The notes beneath the pieces are model-generated. The model was not told the origin of the DNA and made no database searches. It worked only from the letters and a program-made list of their open reading frames with translations. DNA of 64,000 bases. It comes from Pseudomonas kuykendallii (GTDB lineage Bacteria > Pseudomonadota > Gammaproteobacteria > Pseudomonadales > Pseudomonadaceae). This document shows positions 20,505 to 30,280 of the stretch, piece after piece; the stretch's first letter is position 1, and every line of letters begins with the position of its first letter. Location of the stretch: contig NZ_FNNU01000008.1 of assembly GCF_900106975.1 (NCBI RefSeq), positions 1 to 64,000 on the forward strand, given 5' to 3'. The translations under genes were made by a program, and so were the position numbers.

Positions 20505-20610
20505 AAAGCAGGGCCTCCGGCCTGTCAGCCTTTGACCCACAAGCGCCTCGATGCGCACAGGTAACGAAGCCTGAACGACTGTCCTCCGACGGTCGTTCAG
20601 GTTTTTTTTT
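20505..20610 (+). ncRNA. ANTAR-type antitermination leader
   Basis: The leader holds an upstream hairpin (20504-20534), then a stem GCGC with the six-base loop CTCGAT (20543-20556), one base later a five-pair stem CAGGT/GCCTG with the six-base loop AACGAA (20558-20573), and then a terminator. ANTAR proteins bind paired hexaloop hairpins with A at loop position 1 and G at position 4. The second loop fits both and the first fits only G4. The 3' arm of the second hairpin shares CCTG with the terminator stem, so only one of the two can form. Together with the AmiR-like gene downstream, this predicts ligand-controlled readthrough. Confidence 0.65.
20570..20610 (+). terminator. Attenuator terminator before the amiC-like gene
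   Basis: A 14-bp stem (20570-20583 with 20588-20601, one U-G pair) around the loop CTCC is followed by nine T residues, and ends only 12 nt before the ATG at 20623. A strong terminator so close ahead of a start codon implies regulated readthrough. Confidence 0.85.
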
Positions 20611-20622
20611 GCGGAGCGAAAC

Positions 20623-21762
20623 ATGCGCGGCACAGTGACCTTCGGCGCCCTGTTGTCCACCAGCGGCACCTACCGGCACATGGGGCGGAACGCCCTGGCG
20701 GGAATCGAACACGCGGTCGACGAGATCAATCGGAGCCAGGCGTTCGATTTCGACCTGCGCCTGCGTCACCTAAACCCCGAGGGACGCCTGGAGCGCTACG
20801 CCGAGGCGCTCGGCGAGCTGCATCGCGAAGGCATCCGCCATGTGTTCGGGCCGATCACCTCGGCCAGCCGCAAGGAGCTGATTCCCGACCTCGAACAGCG
20901 CGGCACTCTGCTCTGGTACCCGTGCCCCTACGAAGGTTTCGAGAGCAGCGAGAACGTCCTCTACCTCGGCGGTTGCCCGAACCAGACGCTGATCCCGCTG
21001 CTGCGCCACGCGTTGCAGGCGTTCGGCAGGCAGGCCTACCTGATCGGCTCGAACTACGTGTGGGGCTGGGAGAGCAACCGCATCGCCCGTGAAGTGCTCG
21101 GCGTGGCGCAGGGCGAGGTGCTCGGCGAGAAGTACTTCCACCTGGGCGCCATCCACTTCGCCGAAGTGGTCGAGGCGCTGTTGCAGGCGCCGCCGGCCTT
21201 CATCCTCAACAACCTGGTCGGCGACTCGTCGCACGCCTTCCTCCGCCAGCTGGATATCGCCTGCCTGGCCCGCGGCCTGAGCCTGCCGGTGCTGAGCTGC
21301 AACCTCACCGAGGGCGAGCTGGTCGGCGTCGGCGAGATGCGCGCGCTGCGCCTGCTCTCCTGCGGGCCGTTCTTCGAGGAGGTCGACCCGGCCTTCAGCC
21401 AGCGCCAGCGCCGTTTGCACGGGCTGCACCCGTATTCGCACTACTACGCCTGCGCCTACGCCGCCGTGCACCTGTTCGCGGTGGCCTGCCAGCGTAGCGG
21501 CGACGACACCCCGGAGGCGGTCTGCCAGGCGCTCTACGCGGCGCCGGTGGCGACCATCCTCGGCGAGCTGCGGATCTCCGCGCAGAACAACCATGCCTGC
21601 CTGCCCAGCTACATCGCCGAACTCAAGGGCAAACGTTTCTCCGTCCTGGAGGCCGAAACCCTGATGCAGGAGGCTGATCCGTACCTCACCGCGACCGATC
21701 TCGAACCGTTTCGCGCAGCGCCCGGCACGGCGCAGCGCCCGCACCTGAGGATCATCCGATGA
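20623..21762 (+). CDS. AmiC-like amide sensor
   Basis: This is a 379-aa cytoplasmic protein of the periplasmic-binding-protein type I fold, without a signal peptide. It resembles AmiC, the amide sensor of the P. aeruginosa amidase operon. The segment LLWYPCPYEGFESSENVLY (about 96-114) corresponds to AmiC YPTPYEGFEYS, which carries amide-pocket tyrosines, and SNYVWGWESN to its SDYIYPRESN. AmiC sequesters AmiR until an amide binds. The next gene, overlapping by 4 bp, is the AmiR-like partner. GGAG sits 6 nt before the start. The exact ligand may differ from acetamide. Confidence 0.85.
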   Translation: MRGTVTFGALLSTSGTYRHMGRNALAGIEHAVDEINRSQAFDFDLRLRHLNPEGRLERYAEALGELHREGIRHVFGPITSASRKELIPDLEQRGTLLWYPCPYEGFESSENVLYLGGCPNQTLIPLLRHALQAFGRQAYLIGSNYVWGWESNRIAREVLGVAQGEVLGEKYFHLGAIHFAEVVEALLQAPPAFILNNLVGDSSHAFLRQLDIACLARGLSLPVLSCNLTEGELVGVGEMRALRLLSCGPFFEEVDPAFSQRQRRLHGLHPYSHYYACAYAAVHLFAVACQRSGDDTPEAVCQALYAAPVATILGELRISAQNNHACLPSYIAELKGKRFSVLEAETLMQEADPYLTATDLEPFRAAPGTAQRPHLRIIR

Positions 21763-22355
21763 GCCTGAGCAAACGTCCGTCGTTCGGCAGCGCGAGCCTG
21801 CTTCTGGTGGATTGCGACGAACGCAGCCTGGCCGCGCTGCAGAAGAGCCTGCAGCGCCTGGGCATCGCCTCGCAGGCGCTGCAGGCCGACGCGCCGCAGG
21901 CGCTGGAGCAGGTTCTCGCGCTGGTGGTCGAGCTGGATCATTTCGCCAGCCCGCGCATCGTCGAGCAGGCCAATGCCGCCGGCGTGCCGATCATCGCCCT
22001 GACCCAGCACGAGACGCTGTCGCAGATCCAGCGCGCGCTGGAGCTGGGCGCCACTGCAATGCTCAACAAGCCGATCACCCAGGGCTCGGTGTACACCACG
22101 CTGATGATGGCCATCGGGCTGCGCCAGCGCCTCGCCGCCGAACAGCAGCGCAGCCGTTCGCTGGCCGAGAAGGTCGCCAGCCGGCGCCTGGTGGCGCAGG
22201 CCCTGGCGCGGCTGATGGTCGAGCGGGAGCTGGACGAGAACCGCGCCTACGAACACATCCGCAAGCTGTCCATGGAGCTCAACCGCAGCCTCGAGGACAT
22301 CTGCGCCGAGCTGGTCGGCGCCGCCGTCGCCAACCGCCACGAGGGGCGTTCATGA
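21759..22355 (+). CDS. AmiR-like ANTAR transcription antiterminator
   Basis: The 198-aa protein has an N-terminal pseudo-receiver domain (about 12-125), a coiled-coil stretch (about 125-150) and a C-terminal ANTAR domain (about 145-195, RRLVAQALARLMVERELDENRAYEHIRK). The receiver lacks the usual phosphorylation Asp, as in AmiR, so control should come through the AmiC-like partner rather than phosphorylation. The likely RNA target is the leader at 20505-20610. It overlaps both neighbours by 4 bp. Confidence 0.85.
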   Translation: MSLSKRPSFGSASLLLVDCDERSLAALQKSLQRLGIASQALQADAPQALEQVLALVVELDHFASPRIVEQANAAGVPIIALTQHETLSQIQRALELGATAMLNKPITQGSVYTTLMMAIGLRQRLAAEQQRSRSLAEKVASRRLVAQALARLMVERELDENRAYEHIRKLSMELNRSLEDICAELVGAAVANRHEGRS

Positions 22356-23200
22356 GTACGCTGAAAACCCTGCTGCGGCGGCCGTCGGTGGCGATCTCGC
22401 TACTGTTCATCGTCGCCGTGGTGCTGCTGGCGATCTTCGCGCCCTGGGCCGCGCCCTTCGATCCGTCCGAACAGTTCATCGAGGGCCTTTCGCTGGAAGG
22501 CGCGCCGCTGCCGCCGGACGCCACCTACCGCATGGGCACCGACCTGCTCGGTCGTGACCTGCTTTCGCGGCTGCTCTACGGCGCGCGCACCTCGCTGTTC
22601 ATCGGTTTGCTGGCGAACGGCATCGCCGTGCTGATCGGCACCCTGGTCGGGCTGACCGCCGGGTTCGTCCGCGGCTGGCTGGGCAGCGTGCTGATGCGCT
22701 TCACCGACCTGATGATGGCCTTCCCGGCGCTGCTGCTGGCGATCGCCCTGGCGGCGATCTTCCAGCCCAGCGTGTGGATCGTCGCGCTGGTGATCGCCAT
22801 GGTGAACTGGGTGCAGATCGCCCGGGTGATCTATTCCGAGACCGTGGCGCTGGCCGCGCGGGACTTCGTCGAGGTCGAGCGCACCCTGGGCGCCAGCCGC
22901 CTGCGCATCCTCTTCTCGCACCTGCTGCCGCATCTGCTGCCGACCATCCTGGTCTGGGCCACGCTGGGGATTTCCACCACCGTGCTGCTGGAAGCCACGC
23001 TGTCGTTCCTCGGCGTCGGCGTGCAACCGCCCACGCCGAGCTGGGGCAACATCATCTTCGAGAGCCAGACCTACTTCACCTCGGCGCCCTGGCTGGTGCT
23101 GTTTCCCGGCGCCGCCATCGTCGCGCTGTCGCTGGCGTTCAACCTGGTCGGCGATGCGCTGCGCGATGCCCTCGACCCGACCCTGAAGGGGAGAAGCTGA
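22352..23200 (+). CDS. ABC transporter permease (DppC/OppC family)
   Basis: The 282-aa inner-membrane permease of the peptide/opine/nickel family starts within the amiR-like stop codon. It has an N-terminal helix (about 13-33), the GTDLLGRDLLSRLLYGARTSL motif typical of DppC at about 62-82, and the EAA loop ERTLGASRLRILFSHLLPH near 175-193. It would pair with the DppB-like permease that follows. Confidence 0.9.
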   Translation: MSTLKTLLRRPSVAISLLFIVAVVLLAIFAPWAAPFDPSEQFIEGLSLEGAPLPPDATYRMGTDLLGRDLLSRLLYGARTSLFIGLLANGIAVLIGTLVGLTAGFVRGWLGSVLMRFTDLMMAFPALLLAIALAAIFQPSVWIVALVIAMVNWVQIARVIYSETVALAARDFVEVERTLGASRLRILFSHLLPHLLPTILVWATLGISTTVLLEATLSFLGVGVQPPTPSWGNIIFESQTYFTSAPWLVLFPGAAIVALSLAFNLVGDALRDALDPTLKGRS

Positions 23201-24126
23201 TGTTCGCCTTCATCGCCCGCCGCGTCGTCTATTCGATCCTGATCCTGCTCGGCGTCACGCTGATCACCTACCTGCTGCTGTTCATGCTGCCGGCCGACCC
23301 GGCGCGGCAGATCGCCGGGCGCAGCGCGACGCCGGAGATCGTCGCCAACATCCGCCACCAGCTCGGCCTCGACCTGCCGTTCTACCAGCAGTACTTCCAG
23401 TACCTCAAAGGCCTGCTGCACGGTGACCTCGGGCGCTCGTTCATCCAGCGCTCGCAGGTTTCCGAACTGATTGGGGCGAGATTGGTGCCGTCGCTACAGC
23501 TGATGGGCCTGGGCATCGCCTTCGAGCTGCTGATCGGCATCGGCCTGGGCATCGTCGCCGCGCTCAAGCGCGACAGCTTCATCGACCGCCTGCTGATGGC
23601 CTTCTCCTTCGTCGGCGTGTCCTCGCCGCAGTTCATCGCCGCGATGCTGTTCCTCTACTTCTTCGCCGTGCGCCTGGATTGGTTCCCCATGGGCGGCTAT
23701 GGCGAGTTCCGCCACATCCTGCTGCCGGCGCTGACCCTGGGCATCCTCGGCAGCGGCTGGTACTCGCGGATGGTGCGCTCCTCGATGATCGAGGTGCTCC
23801 ACCAGGACTTCATCCGCACCGCGCGGGCCAAGGGTCTGAGCCGGATGCGCGTGGTGTTCCGCCATGTGCTGCCGAACGCCATCGTGCCGGTGATCCCGAT
23901 GGTCGGCATCGACATCGGCATCTTCATGGGCGGGCTGGTGGTGGTCGAGTCGGTGTTCGGCTGGCCGGGCATCGGCCAGCTCGCCTGGCAGGCGATCCAG
24001 CAGGTGGACATCCCGGTGATCGTCGGCGTGACCACGGTGTCCGCGGTGGCCATCGTCCTCGGCAACCTGCTGGCCGACCTGGTGATCCCGCTGGTCGACC
24101 CACGAATCGATGTGAAGAAGCACTGA
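23200..24126 (+). CDS. ABC transporter permease (DppB/OppB family)
   Basis: The 308-aa permease begins FIARRVVYSILILLGVTLITYLL, the DppB signature helix, and carries the EAA loop RTARAKGLSRMRVVFRHVLPN near 206-226. Its ATG shares one base with the preceding stop codon. With the DppC-like protein it forms the membrane channel of the importer. Confidence 0.9.
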   Translation: MFAFIARRVVYSILILLGVTLITYLLLFMLPADPARQIAGRSATPEIVANIRHQLGLDLPFYQQYFQYLKGLLHGDLGRSFIQRSQVSELIGARLVPSLQLMGLGIAFELLIGIGLGIVAALKRDSFIDRLLMAFSFVGVSSPQFIAAMLFLYFFAVRLDWFPMGGYGEFRHILLPALTLGILGSGWYSRMVRSSMIEVLHQDFIRTARAKGLSRMRVVFRHVLPNAIVPVIPMVGIDIGIFMGGLVVVESVFGWPGIGQLAWQAIQQVDIPVIVGVTTVSAVAIVLGNLLADLVIPLVDPRIDVKKH

Positions 24127-24187
24127 GTTGATTCCGTCTGCCTCGTCTGGCGGGCGTCCTTTTGAACGAGAAGAGAGGCTGCAGCAC

Positions 24188-25795
24188 ATGAAACGCAAGG
24201 CACTTTCCCTGGCCATCGCCGCCACCCTGTTCGCCGGCAACCTGCTCGCCGCCGAGCCCCAGCATGGCGGCGAAGCGGTCGTCACCTACCAGAACGACGT
24301 CGCCACCCTCGACCCGGCCATCGGCTACGACTGGCAGAACTGGTCGATGATCAAGAGCCTCTTCGACCGCCTGATGGACTACAAGCCGGGCACCACCGAA
24401 CTGGTCCCGGCGCTGGCCGAGAGCTACACGGTTTCCGACGACGGCACCGAGTACACCTTCGTCATGAAGAAGGGCGTGAAATTCCACAACGGCCGCGAGA
24501 TGAAGGCCGCCGACGTGAAGTACTCGCTGGAGCGCACCGTCAATCCGAAGACCCAGAGCCCGGGCGCCGGCTTCTTCTCCTCCATCGTCGGCTACGAGGA
24601 CGTCACCGGCGGCAAGAGCGAGACGCTGGCCGGCGTGACCACGCCCGACGACTACACGGTGAAGATCAAGCTGAGCCAGCCCAACGCCACCTTCCTGCAC
24701 ATCATGGCGATCAACTTCGCCTCGGTGGTGCCGAAGGAAGCCGTCGAGAAGTGGGGCGCCGACTTCGGCAAGCACCCGGTCGGCTCCGGCGCCTTCGAGC
24801 TACAGGAGTGGAAGCTCGGCCAGCAACTGGTCTTCAAGAAGAACCCCAACTACTACCGCAGCGGCGTGCCCTATCTCGACGGCATCCGCTTCGAGATCGG
24901 CCAGGACCCGACCGTCGCGCTGCTGCGCCTGCAGAAGGGCGAAGTGGACATCGCCGGCGACGGCGTACCGCCCGCGCAGTTCCTGCAGTTCAAGAACGAC
25001 CCGAAACAGAAGGGCCTGGTGGTCACCGGCGACCAGCTGCAGACCGGCTACCTGACGCTGAAGACCACGCTGCCGCCGTTCGACAACCTCAAGGTTCGCC
25101 AGGCGGTGAACATGGCGATCAGCAAGGACCGCGTGGTGCGCCTGATCAACGGTCGCGCGAAGCCGGCCAACCAGCCCCTGCCGCCGGCGATGCCTGGCTA
25201 CGACACCGGCTTCAAGGGTTATCCCTACGACGTCGAGGGCGCGAAGAAGCTGCTCGCCGAGGCCGGTTTCGAGAAGGGCTTCGACACCGAGCTGTACGTG
25301 ATGAACACCGACCCGCAGCCGCGCATCGCCCAGTCGATCCAGCAGGACCTGGCGAAGATCGGCATCCGCGCGCAGATCAAGTCGCTGGCCCAGGCCAACG
25401 TGATCGCCGCCGGCAGCGAGAAGGACCAGGCACCGATGGTCTGGTCCGGCGGCATGGCCTGGATCGCCGACTTCCCGGACCCCTCGAACTTCTACGGGCC
25501 GATCCTCGGCTGCGAAGGCGCGGTCTCCGGCGGCTGGAACTGGGCGCTGTACTGCAACAAGGCGCTCGATGCCGAAGCCAAGCGCGCCGACTCGATGGCC
25601 AAGCCCGAGCAGCAGGCCGAGCGCATCGCCCTGTGGAGCAAGGTGTTCACCGACGTGATGGCCGACGCGCCCTGGGTGCCGATCTTCAACGAGCAACGCT
25701 TCACCGTGCGTTCGGCGCGGATGGGCGGCGACGACGCGCTGTACGTCGACCCGGTGCACGTGCCGGTCAACTACGACTACATCGGGGTGAAGTGA
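24188..25795 (+). CDS. Periplasmic substrate-binding protein (SBP family 5, DppA-like)
   Basis: The 535-aa protein has a signal peptide (MKRKALSLAIAATLFAGNLLA, cleaved near AA-EP) and the family 5 extracellular binding fold, with the early motif VATLDPAIGYDW and VRQAVNMAISKDRVVRL near 315-331. Members bind peptides, nickel, opines or other small polar molecules. Context points to an amide-containing ligand. The ATG at 24188 follows GAGAGG and opens the signal peptide; an ATT/ATG frame further upstream is not credible. Confidence 0.88.
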   Translation: MKRKALSLAIAATLFAGNLLAAEPQHGGEAVVTYQNDVATLDPAIGYDWQNWSMIKSLFDRLMDYKPGTTELVPALAESYTVSDDGTEYTFVMKKGVKFHNGREMKAADVKYSLERTVNPKTQSPGAGFFSSIVGYEDVTGGKSETLAGVTTPDDYTVKIKLSQPNATFLHIMAINFASVVPKEAVEKWGADFGKHPVGSGAFELQEWKLGQQLVFKKNPNYYRSGVPYLDGIRFEIGQDPTVALLRLQKGEVDIAGDGVPPAQFLQFKNDPKQKGLVVTGDQLQTGYLTLKTTLPPFDNLKVRQAVNMAISKDRVVRLINGRAKPANQPLPPAMPGYDTGFKGYPYDVEGAKKLLAEAGFEKGFDTELYVMNTDPQPRIAQSIQQDLAKIGIRAQIKSLAQANVIAAGSEKDQAPMVWSGGMAWIADFPDPSNFYGPILGCEGAVSGGWNWALYCNKALDAEAKRADSMAKPEQQAERIALWSKVFTDVMADAPWVPIFNEQRFTVRSARMGGDDALYVDPVHVPVNYDYIGVK

Positions 25796-25796
25796 G

Positions 25797-26744
25797 ATGT
25801 GCAACAACTGCCTGATCAAGACCATCCACAGCGTGCACAGCCACTTCGGCTGGGACAACGCCTTCGAGCCCGTCGCGCGCGTCGCGCCGGGCAGCGAGCT
25901 GCAGTTCGAGTGCCGCGACTCCTCGGCCGGCTACTTCACCCCGCAATCGAAGGTCGACAACGTGGCGAGCATGCCGTTCGACCGGATCAACCCGGTGACC
26001 GGGCCGATCTTCGTCGAGGGCGCGCAACCGGGTGACGTGCTCAAGGTGACCATCGACAGCTTCAAGCCCTGCGGCTTCGGCTGGACGGCGAACATCCCCG
26101 GTTTCGGGCTGCTCGCCGACCAGTTCACCGAGCCGGCCCTGGCCTTGTGGAACTACGACGCCGAGGGCCTTGCGCCCGCGGCGTTCGGCCAGTTCGCCAA
26201 GGTGCCGCTGAAGCCGTTCGCCGGCACCATCGGTGTCGCCCCGGCGGCGCCGGGCCTGCATTCGGTGGTGCCGCCGCGGCGCGTCGGCGGCAACCTGGAC
26301 ATTCGCGACCTGGCCGCCGGCACCACGCTGTACCTGCCGGTGGAAGTGGAGGGCGCGCTGTTCTCCATGGGCGACACCCACGCCGCGCAAGGCGATGGCG
26401 AGGTCTGTGGCACGGCCATCGAGTCGGCCATGGACGTGGTGGTCAAGCTCGACCTGATCAAGTCCACGCCGCTGGCGATGCCGCGCTTCAGCACGCCGGG
26501 GCCGGTCACCCGGCACCTGGACAGCGCCGGCTACGAAGCCTTCACCGGCATCGGCCCGGACCTCATGGAGGCGGCGCGCCAGGCCGTCGCCGGCACCGTC
26601 GACTGGCTCTGCCGCGAACACGGCATGCCGGCCGAACAGGCCTACATGCTCTGCTCGGTGTGCGGCGATCTGCGCATCAGCGAAGTGGTCGACCTGCCGA
26701 ACTGGGTGGTGTCCTTCTACTTCCCGAAAGTGGTGTTCAACTGA
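25797..26744 (+). CDS. Acetamidase/formamidase family amidohydrolase
   Basis: The 315-aa cytoplasmic enzyme of the FmdA/AmdA family hydrolyses short amides to ammonia and a carboxylic acid. Family features include FSMGDTHAAQGDGEVCGTAIE near residues 193-213 and GDLRISEVVDLPNWVV near the C terminus. It starts one base after the binding-protein stop codon, within the operon. Unusual points are an N-terminal MCNNC and a C-terminal CSVC, giving two CxxC pairs. The substrate is presumably the amide sensed by the AmiC-like protein. Confidence 0.88.
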   Translation: MCNNCLIKTIHSVHSHFGWDNAFEPVARVAPGSELQFECRDSSAGYFTPQSKVDNVASMPFDRINPVTGPIFVEGAQPGDVLKVTIDSFKPCGFGWTANIPGFGLLADQFTEPALALWNYDAEGLAPAAFGQFAKVPLKPFAGTIGVAPAAPGLHSVVPPRRVGGNLDIRDLAAGTTLYLPVEVEGALFSMGDTHAAQGDGEVCGTAIESAMDVVVKLDLIKSTPLAMPRFSTPGPVTRHLDSAGYEAFTGIGPDLMEAARQAVAGTVDWLCREHGMPAEQAYMLCSVCGDLRISEVVDLPNWVVSFYFPKVVFN

Positions 26745-26754
26745 AGGGGCCGTC

Positions 26755-28488
<1,734 letters not shown>

Positions 28489-28513
28489 AACCCTTCCAAG
28501 TCAGGATGAACGA

Positions 28514-28548
28514 GGCGGCGGTGAGCTGAAAGGCACCGCCGCCTTTTT
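28514..28548 (+). terminator. Terminator of the amide operon
   Basis: GGCGGCGGTG and CACCGCCGCC form a perfect 10-bp stem around a 10-nt loop, followed by TTTTT, 26 bp after the ATPase stop codon. Confidence 0.92.
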
Positions 28549-28587
28549 CGTCATGGATTGCCGCGATTACATCGTATCGGGTACATT

Positions 28588-28602
28588 TGAAACTAATTCT
28601 CA
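28588..28602. promoter_or_regulatory. Fur box before the fecI-like gene
   Basis: TGAAACTAATTCTCA matches 12 of 14 defined positions of the 7-1-7 Fur consensus TGATAATnATTATCA. It lies about 45 bp upstream of the likely start of the sigma factor gene. Repression by Fur with iron is the usual control of such genes. Confidence 0.75.
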
Positions 28603-28645
28603 TCCGCACCTTAGGCGCATTGCGCCGGACATTACCGTGCTCTCG

Positions 28646-29170
28646 ATGCCCCCGATGCCTGGCTCCTCGCCGCAGTCGCTCTATCTCAGCCATTCGCGCT
28701 GGCTTCACGGTTTTCTCCAGCGCCGTCTAGGCAATGCCTTCGATGCGGCCGACCTGGTGCAGGACACCTTCGTCCGCGTGATGCTGCGGCCGGGCACCTT
28801 CGAGAGCAGCAGCGGCGAGCGTTCCTACCTCGCCACCATCGCCCGCGGCCTGTGCATCGATCACTGGCGCCGCCGCCAGCTCGAAACGGCCTGGCTGGAA
28901 AGCCAGGCGGGCCGGCCTGAGCACCTGCAAGGCTCGCCCGAGCAACGCGCGCTGATCGTCGAAACCCTGCACGAGGTGGACGCCATGCTGCTGCGCCTGC
29001 CGGCCAGGGTGCGCCAGGCGTTCCTGCTGGCGCAGCTCGACGGCATGCCATACCGCCTGATCGCCGTGGAGCTGGGCGTGTCCGAGCGCATGGTGAAGAA
29101 GTACCTGGCTCAGGCCTTCCTGCACTGCGCGTTGCTGGAAGCCGAGCTGGACGGGCTGTTGATCGAATGA
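28646..29170 (+). CDS. FecI-like ECF sigma factor
   Basis: This is a 174-aa extracytoplasmic-function sigma factor of the iron-starvation type. Region 2 shows the DAADLVQDTFVRV motif, and region 4 the VRQAFLLAQLDGMPYRLIAVELGVS helix-turn-helix. The start is taken at ATG 28646; ATG 28655 is an alternative. In-frame codons further upstream overlap the Fur box. It overlaps the FecR-like gene by 4 bp and should transcribe the downstream receptor gene. Confidence 0.9.
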   Translation: MPPMPGSSPQSLYLSHSRWLHGFLQRRLGNAFDAADLVQDTFVRVMLRPGTFESSSGERSYLATIARGLCIDHWRRRQLETAWLESQAGRPEHLQGSPEQRALIVETLHEVDAMLLRLPARVRQAFLLAQLDGMPYRLIAVELGVSERMVKKYLAQAFLHCALLEAELDGLLIE

Positions 29171-30159
29171 CGGCCATGCACAGCCCCGACGGCAAACTCA
29201 GCCACGCCAGCCTGCAGCAGGCGGCGCAGTGGTACGTCGCGCTGCACGACGAGAACGGCGGCGCGCAGCTGCGCGAGCAGTGGCAGCGCTGGTTCGACCA
29301 GCACGCCGAGCATCGCGACGCCTGGCGTTACGTCGAGCGGGTCGGCCAGCGTTTCGCGCCGTTGCAGGGGGAGGGCGCGCGGGAGTCCAGCGGGGTGTTG
29401 CGGCGCGTCGGCGATCCTGCCCGCCTGAGCCGTCGCCAGGGGCTGAAGACGCTGATGATCCTCGCCGGCGGCTCGCTGCTCGGCTGGAGCGCCTGGCGCG
29501 GCACGCCGCTGCCGAGGCTGGTCACCGCCTGGGGCGCGGACTTCGCCACCGGTGTCGGCGAAACCCGCGAAACCCTGCTGGCCGACGGATCGCACCTCTG
29601 GCTCGGTGCGCTGAGCGCCATCGACGCCGACTTCAGCGCCGAGCGGCGCCTGCTGCGCATGCACTTCGGCGAAGTCCTGGTGGATACCGCGAAGGACCCG
29701 CGGCGTCCGTTCCTCGTCGACACCGAGCATGGCCGGCTGCGTGCGCTGGGTACGCGCTTCGCGGTGCGCCAGCTGGGCGAAACGACGCGGCTCAACGTCT
29801 ACCAGGGCGCGGTGGAAGTGCACACCGCCGCCAGCGGCGCGACGAGCATCGTCGGTGCCGGGCAGCGGGTCGAATTCAGCGCGGCGGCGATCGGCGCCTC
29901 GGCCCCCGCGTTGAGTGCCGGCGAATCCTGGATTCGCCACGTGCTGACCGCAGAGGACATGCCGCTGGGGCAACTGGTGCAGGAGCTGTCGCGCTATCGC
30001 CACGGCCACTTGGGCTGCAACCCGGCCGTCGCCGGGTTACCGGTGATGGGTGCCTTCCCGCTCAACGATACCGACCAGGCGCTGCGTCTGATCGCGGCGG
30101 CGCTGCCGGTTCGGCTGGAGTGGATGACGCCCTGGTGGGGCAGCCTCGAGCCGGCGTGA
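29167..30159 (+). CDS. FecR-like anti-sigma regulator
   Basis: The 330-aa inner-membrane protein has a cytoplasmic N-terminal DUF4880 region (about 12-55, with WFDQHAEHRDAW), a single transmembrane helix near 93-110, a periplasmic FecR domain (about 118-215) and a C-terminal signalling domain. It relays receptor occupancy to the sigma factor. The start overlaps the sigma stop (ATGA); a second ATG lies three codons in. Confidence 0.9.
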   Translation: MTAMHSPDGKLSHASLQQAAQWYVALHDENGGAQLREQWQRWFDQHAEHRDAWRYVERVGQRFAPLQGEGARESSGVLRRVGDPARLSRRQGLKTLMILAGGSLLGWSAWRGTPLPRLVTAWGADFATGVGETRETLLADGSHLWLGALSAIDADFSAERRLLRMHFGEVLVDTAKDPRRPFLVDTEHGRLRALGTRFAVRQLGETTRLNVYQGAVEVHTAASGATSIVGAGQRVEFSAAAIGASAPALSAGESWIRHVLTAEDMPLGQLVQELSRYRHGHLGCNPAVAGLPVMGAFPLNDTDQALRLIAAALPVRLEWMTPWWGSLEPA

Positions 30160-30280
30160 TCGGGTGTTTGCAGCGCAGGGCGCCGGCCCGCCGAAAATAA
30201 AACCGGCGCGTCGGTTCCCCTTTTCGAGGTTCGTTCGGTTTACAGGAAAACCTCGACAATCGAACGCTTCAGGGGACCCC

